Shown: positions 24,086 through 24,139 of the stretch, piece after piece
Layout of the letters: each line of letters starts with the position of its first letter
Numbering within the stretch: the stretch's first letter is position 1
From: LMUY01 sp964235495
GTDB taxonomy: Bacteria > Pseudomonadota > Alphaproteobacteria > Acetobacterales > Acetobacteraceae
NCBI GenBank assembly: GCA_964235495.1
Contig: CAXSAX010000046.1
Coordinates: 1 to 24,139, forward strand
DNA length: 24,139 bases
Reading direction: 5' to 3'
Notes under the pieces: model-generated
Databases searched by the model: none
What the model saw: the letters and a program-made list of their open reading frames with translations, nothing else
What the model was told of the DNA's origin: nothing
Position numbers and translations under genes: made by a program

Positions 24086-24139
24086 CTAGGGTCAGGACCC
24101 ATAAGCGGTTGACCCGGCTCGACCGGGTCTGATTCAGGG
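24086..24139. mobile_element. probable end of an insertion sequence at the right window edge
   Basis: CTAGGGTCAGGAC (24086-24098) is the reverse complement of 41-53 at the left window end. The sequence continues to the window end without a coding frame. Inside it GACCCGG (24111-24117) and CCGGGTC (24123-24129) form a 7-bp stem with a 5-base loop, a subterminal hairpin of a kind found in some IS ends. Family unknown. Confidence 0.4.

Noticed and set aside
1..24139. CRISPR array, phage genes, toxin-antitoxin or restriction system
   Set aside because: I saw no regularly spaced repeats and no frames with capsid, integrase, Cas, toxin or methyltransferase motifs.

Overview
The window looks like chromosomal DNA of a GC-rich alphaproteobacterium, most likely in Rhodospirillales/Acetobacteraceae. 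Grounds are the GC-rich codon use, the block ssb, gyrA, coaD, cyclophilin (an order I associate with acetic acid bacteria and relatives), and IS types common in that group. No rRNA or species marker is present, so the assignment is an inference. The two window ends carry the same short sequence in inverted orientation next to truncated DNA, so this may be a contig broken at copies of one insertion sequence.

Positions 1-9.1 kb hold a carbohydrate or polyol utilisation locus. It has an ABC-type solute-binding protein (broken by an in-frame amber codon), the stub of its permease gene (cut by the left edge element), a divergent MalK/UgpC-like ATPase, an FGGY kinase behind a SorC-type regulator, an AraM-like glycerol-1-phosphate-type dehydrogenase with a HAD-IIB phosphatase directly behind it, and a convergent MFS transporter. 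Kinase, dehydrogenase and phosphatase suggest import, phosphorylation and oxidation of a polyol; the uptake arm is probably dead.

Positions 9.3-10.6 kb hold a degraded IS3-family element that landed in the 3' end of a UV damage endonuclease gene (uvsE) and supplies its last 21 codons. uvsE overlaps by 4 bases (ATGA) an upstream DHH-family phosphoesterase gene. This makes a candidate two-gene DNA repair unit: a lesion nickase with a RecJ/NrnA-like phosphoesterase. Then come a LysR regulator divergent from a Gfo/Idh/MocA oxidoreductase, and a DnaQ-type exonuclease. Two copies of a diverged dispersed repeat lie in this stretch.

From 16.2 kb a heavily decayed IS21 (istA/istB) remnant abuts the 3' side of a tRNA-Lys(UUU) gene. 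Beyond it is core genome on the minus strand: ssb, then gyrA, coaD (TTG start overlapping the gyrA stop), a cyclophilin with a Tat-like leader, and the tRNA. An IS5-type fragment sits between ssb and gyrA. The tRNA therefore looks like the border between accessory and core DNA.

The right end (22.6-24.07 kb) is a complete but decayed IS5-family element with 16-bp perfect terminal inverted repeats. Besides a multiply frameshifted transposase it carries a small Cys/His-rich open frame whose ATG overlaps the transposase stop. That frame was broken partly by a 19-bp tandem duplication. Overall the window shows strong IS-driven decay next to a conserved replication block.
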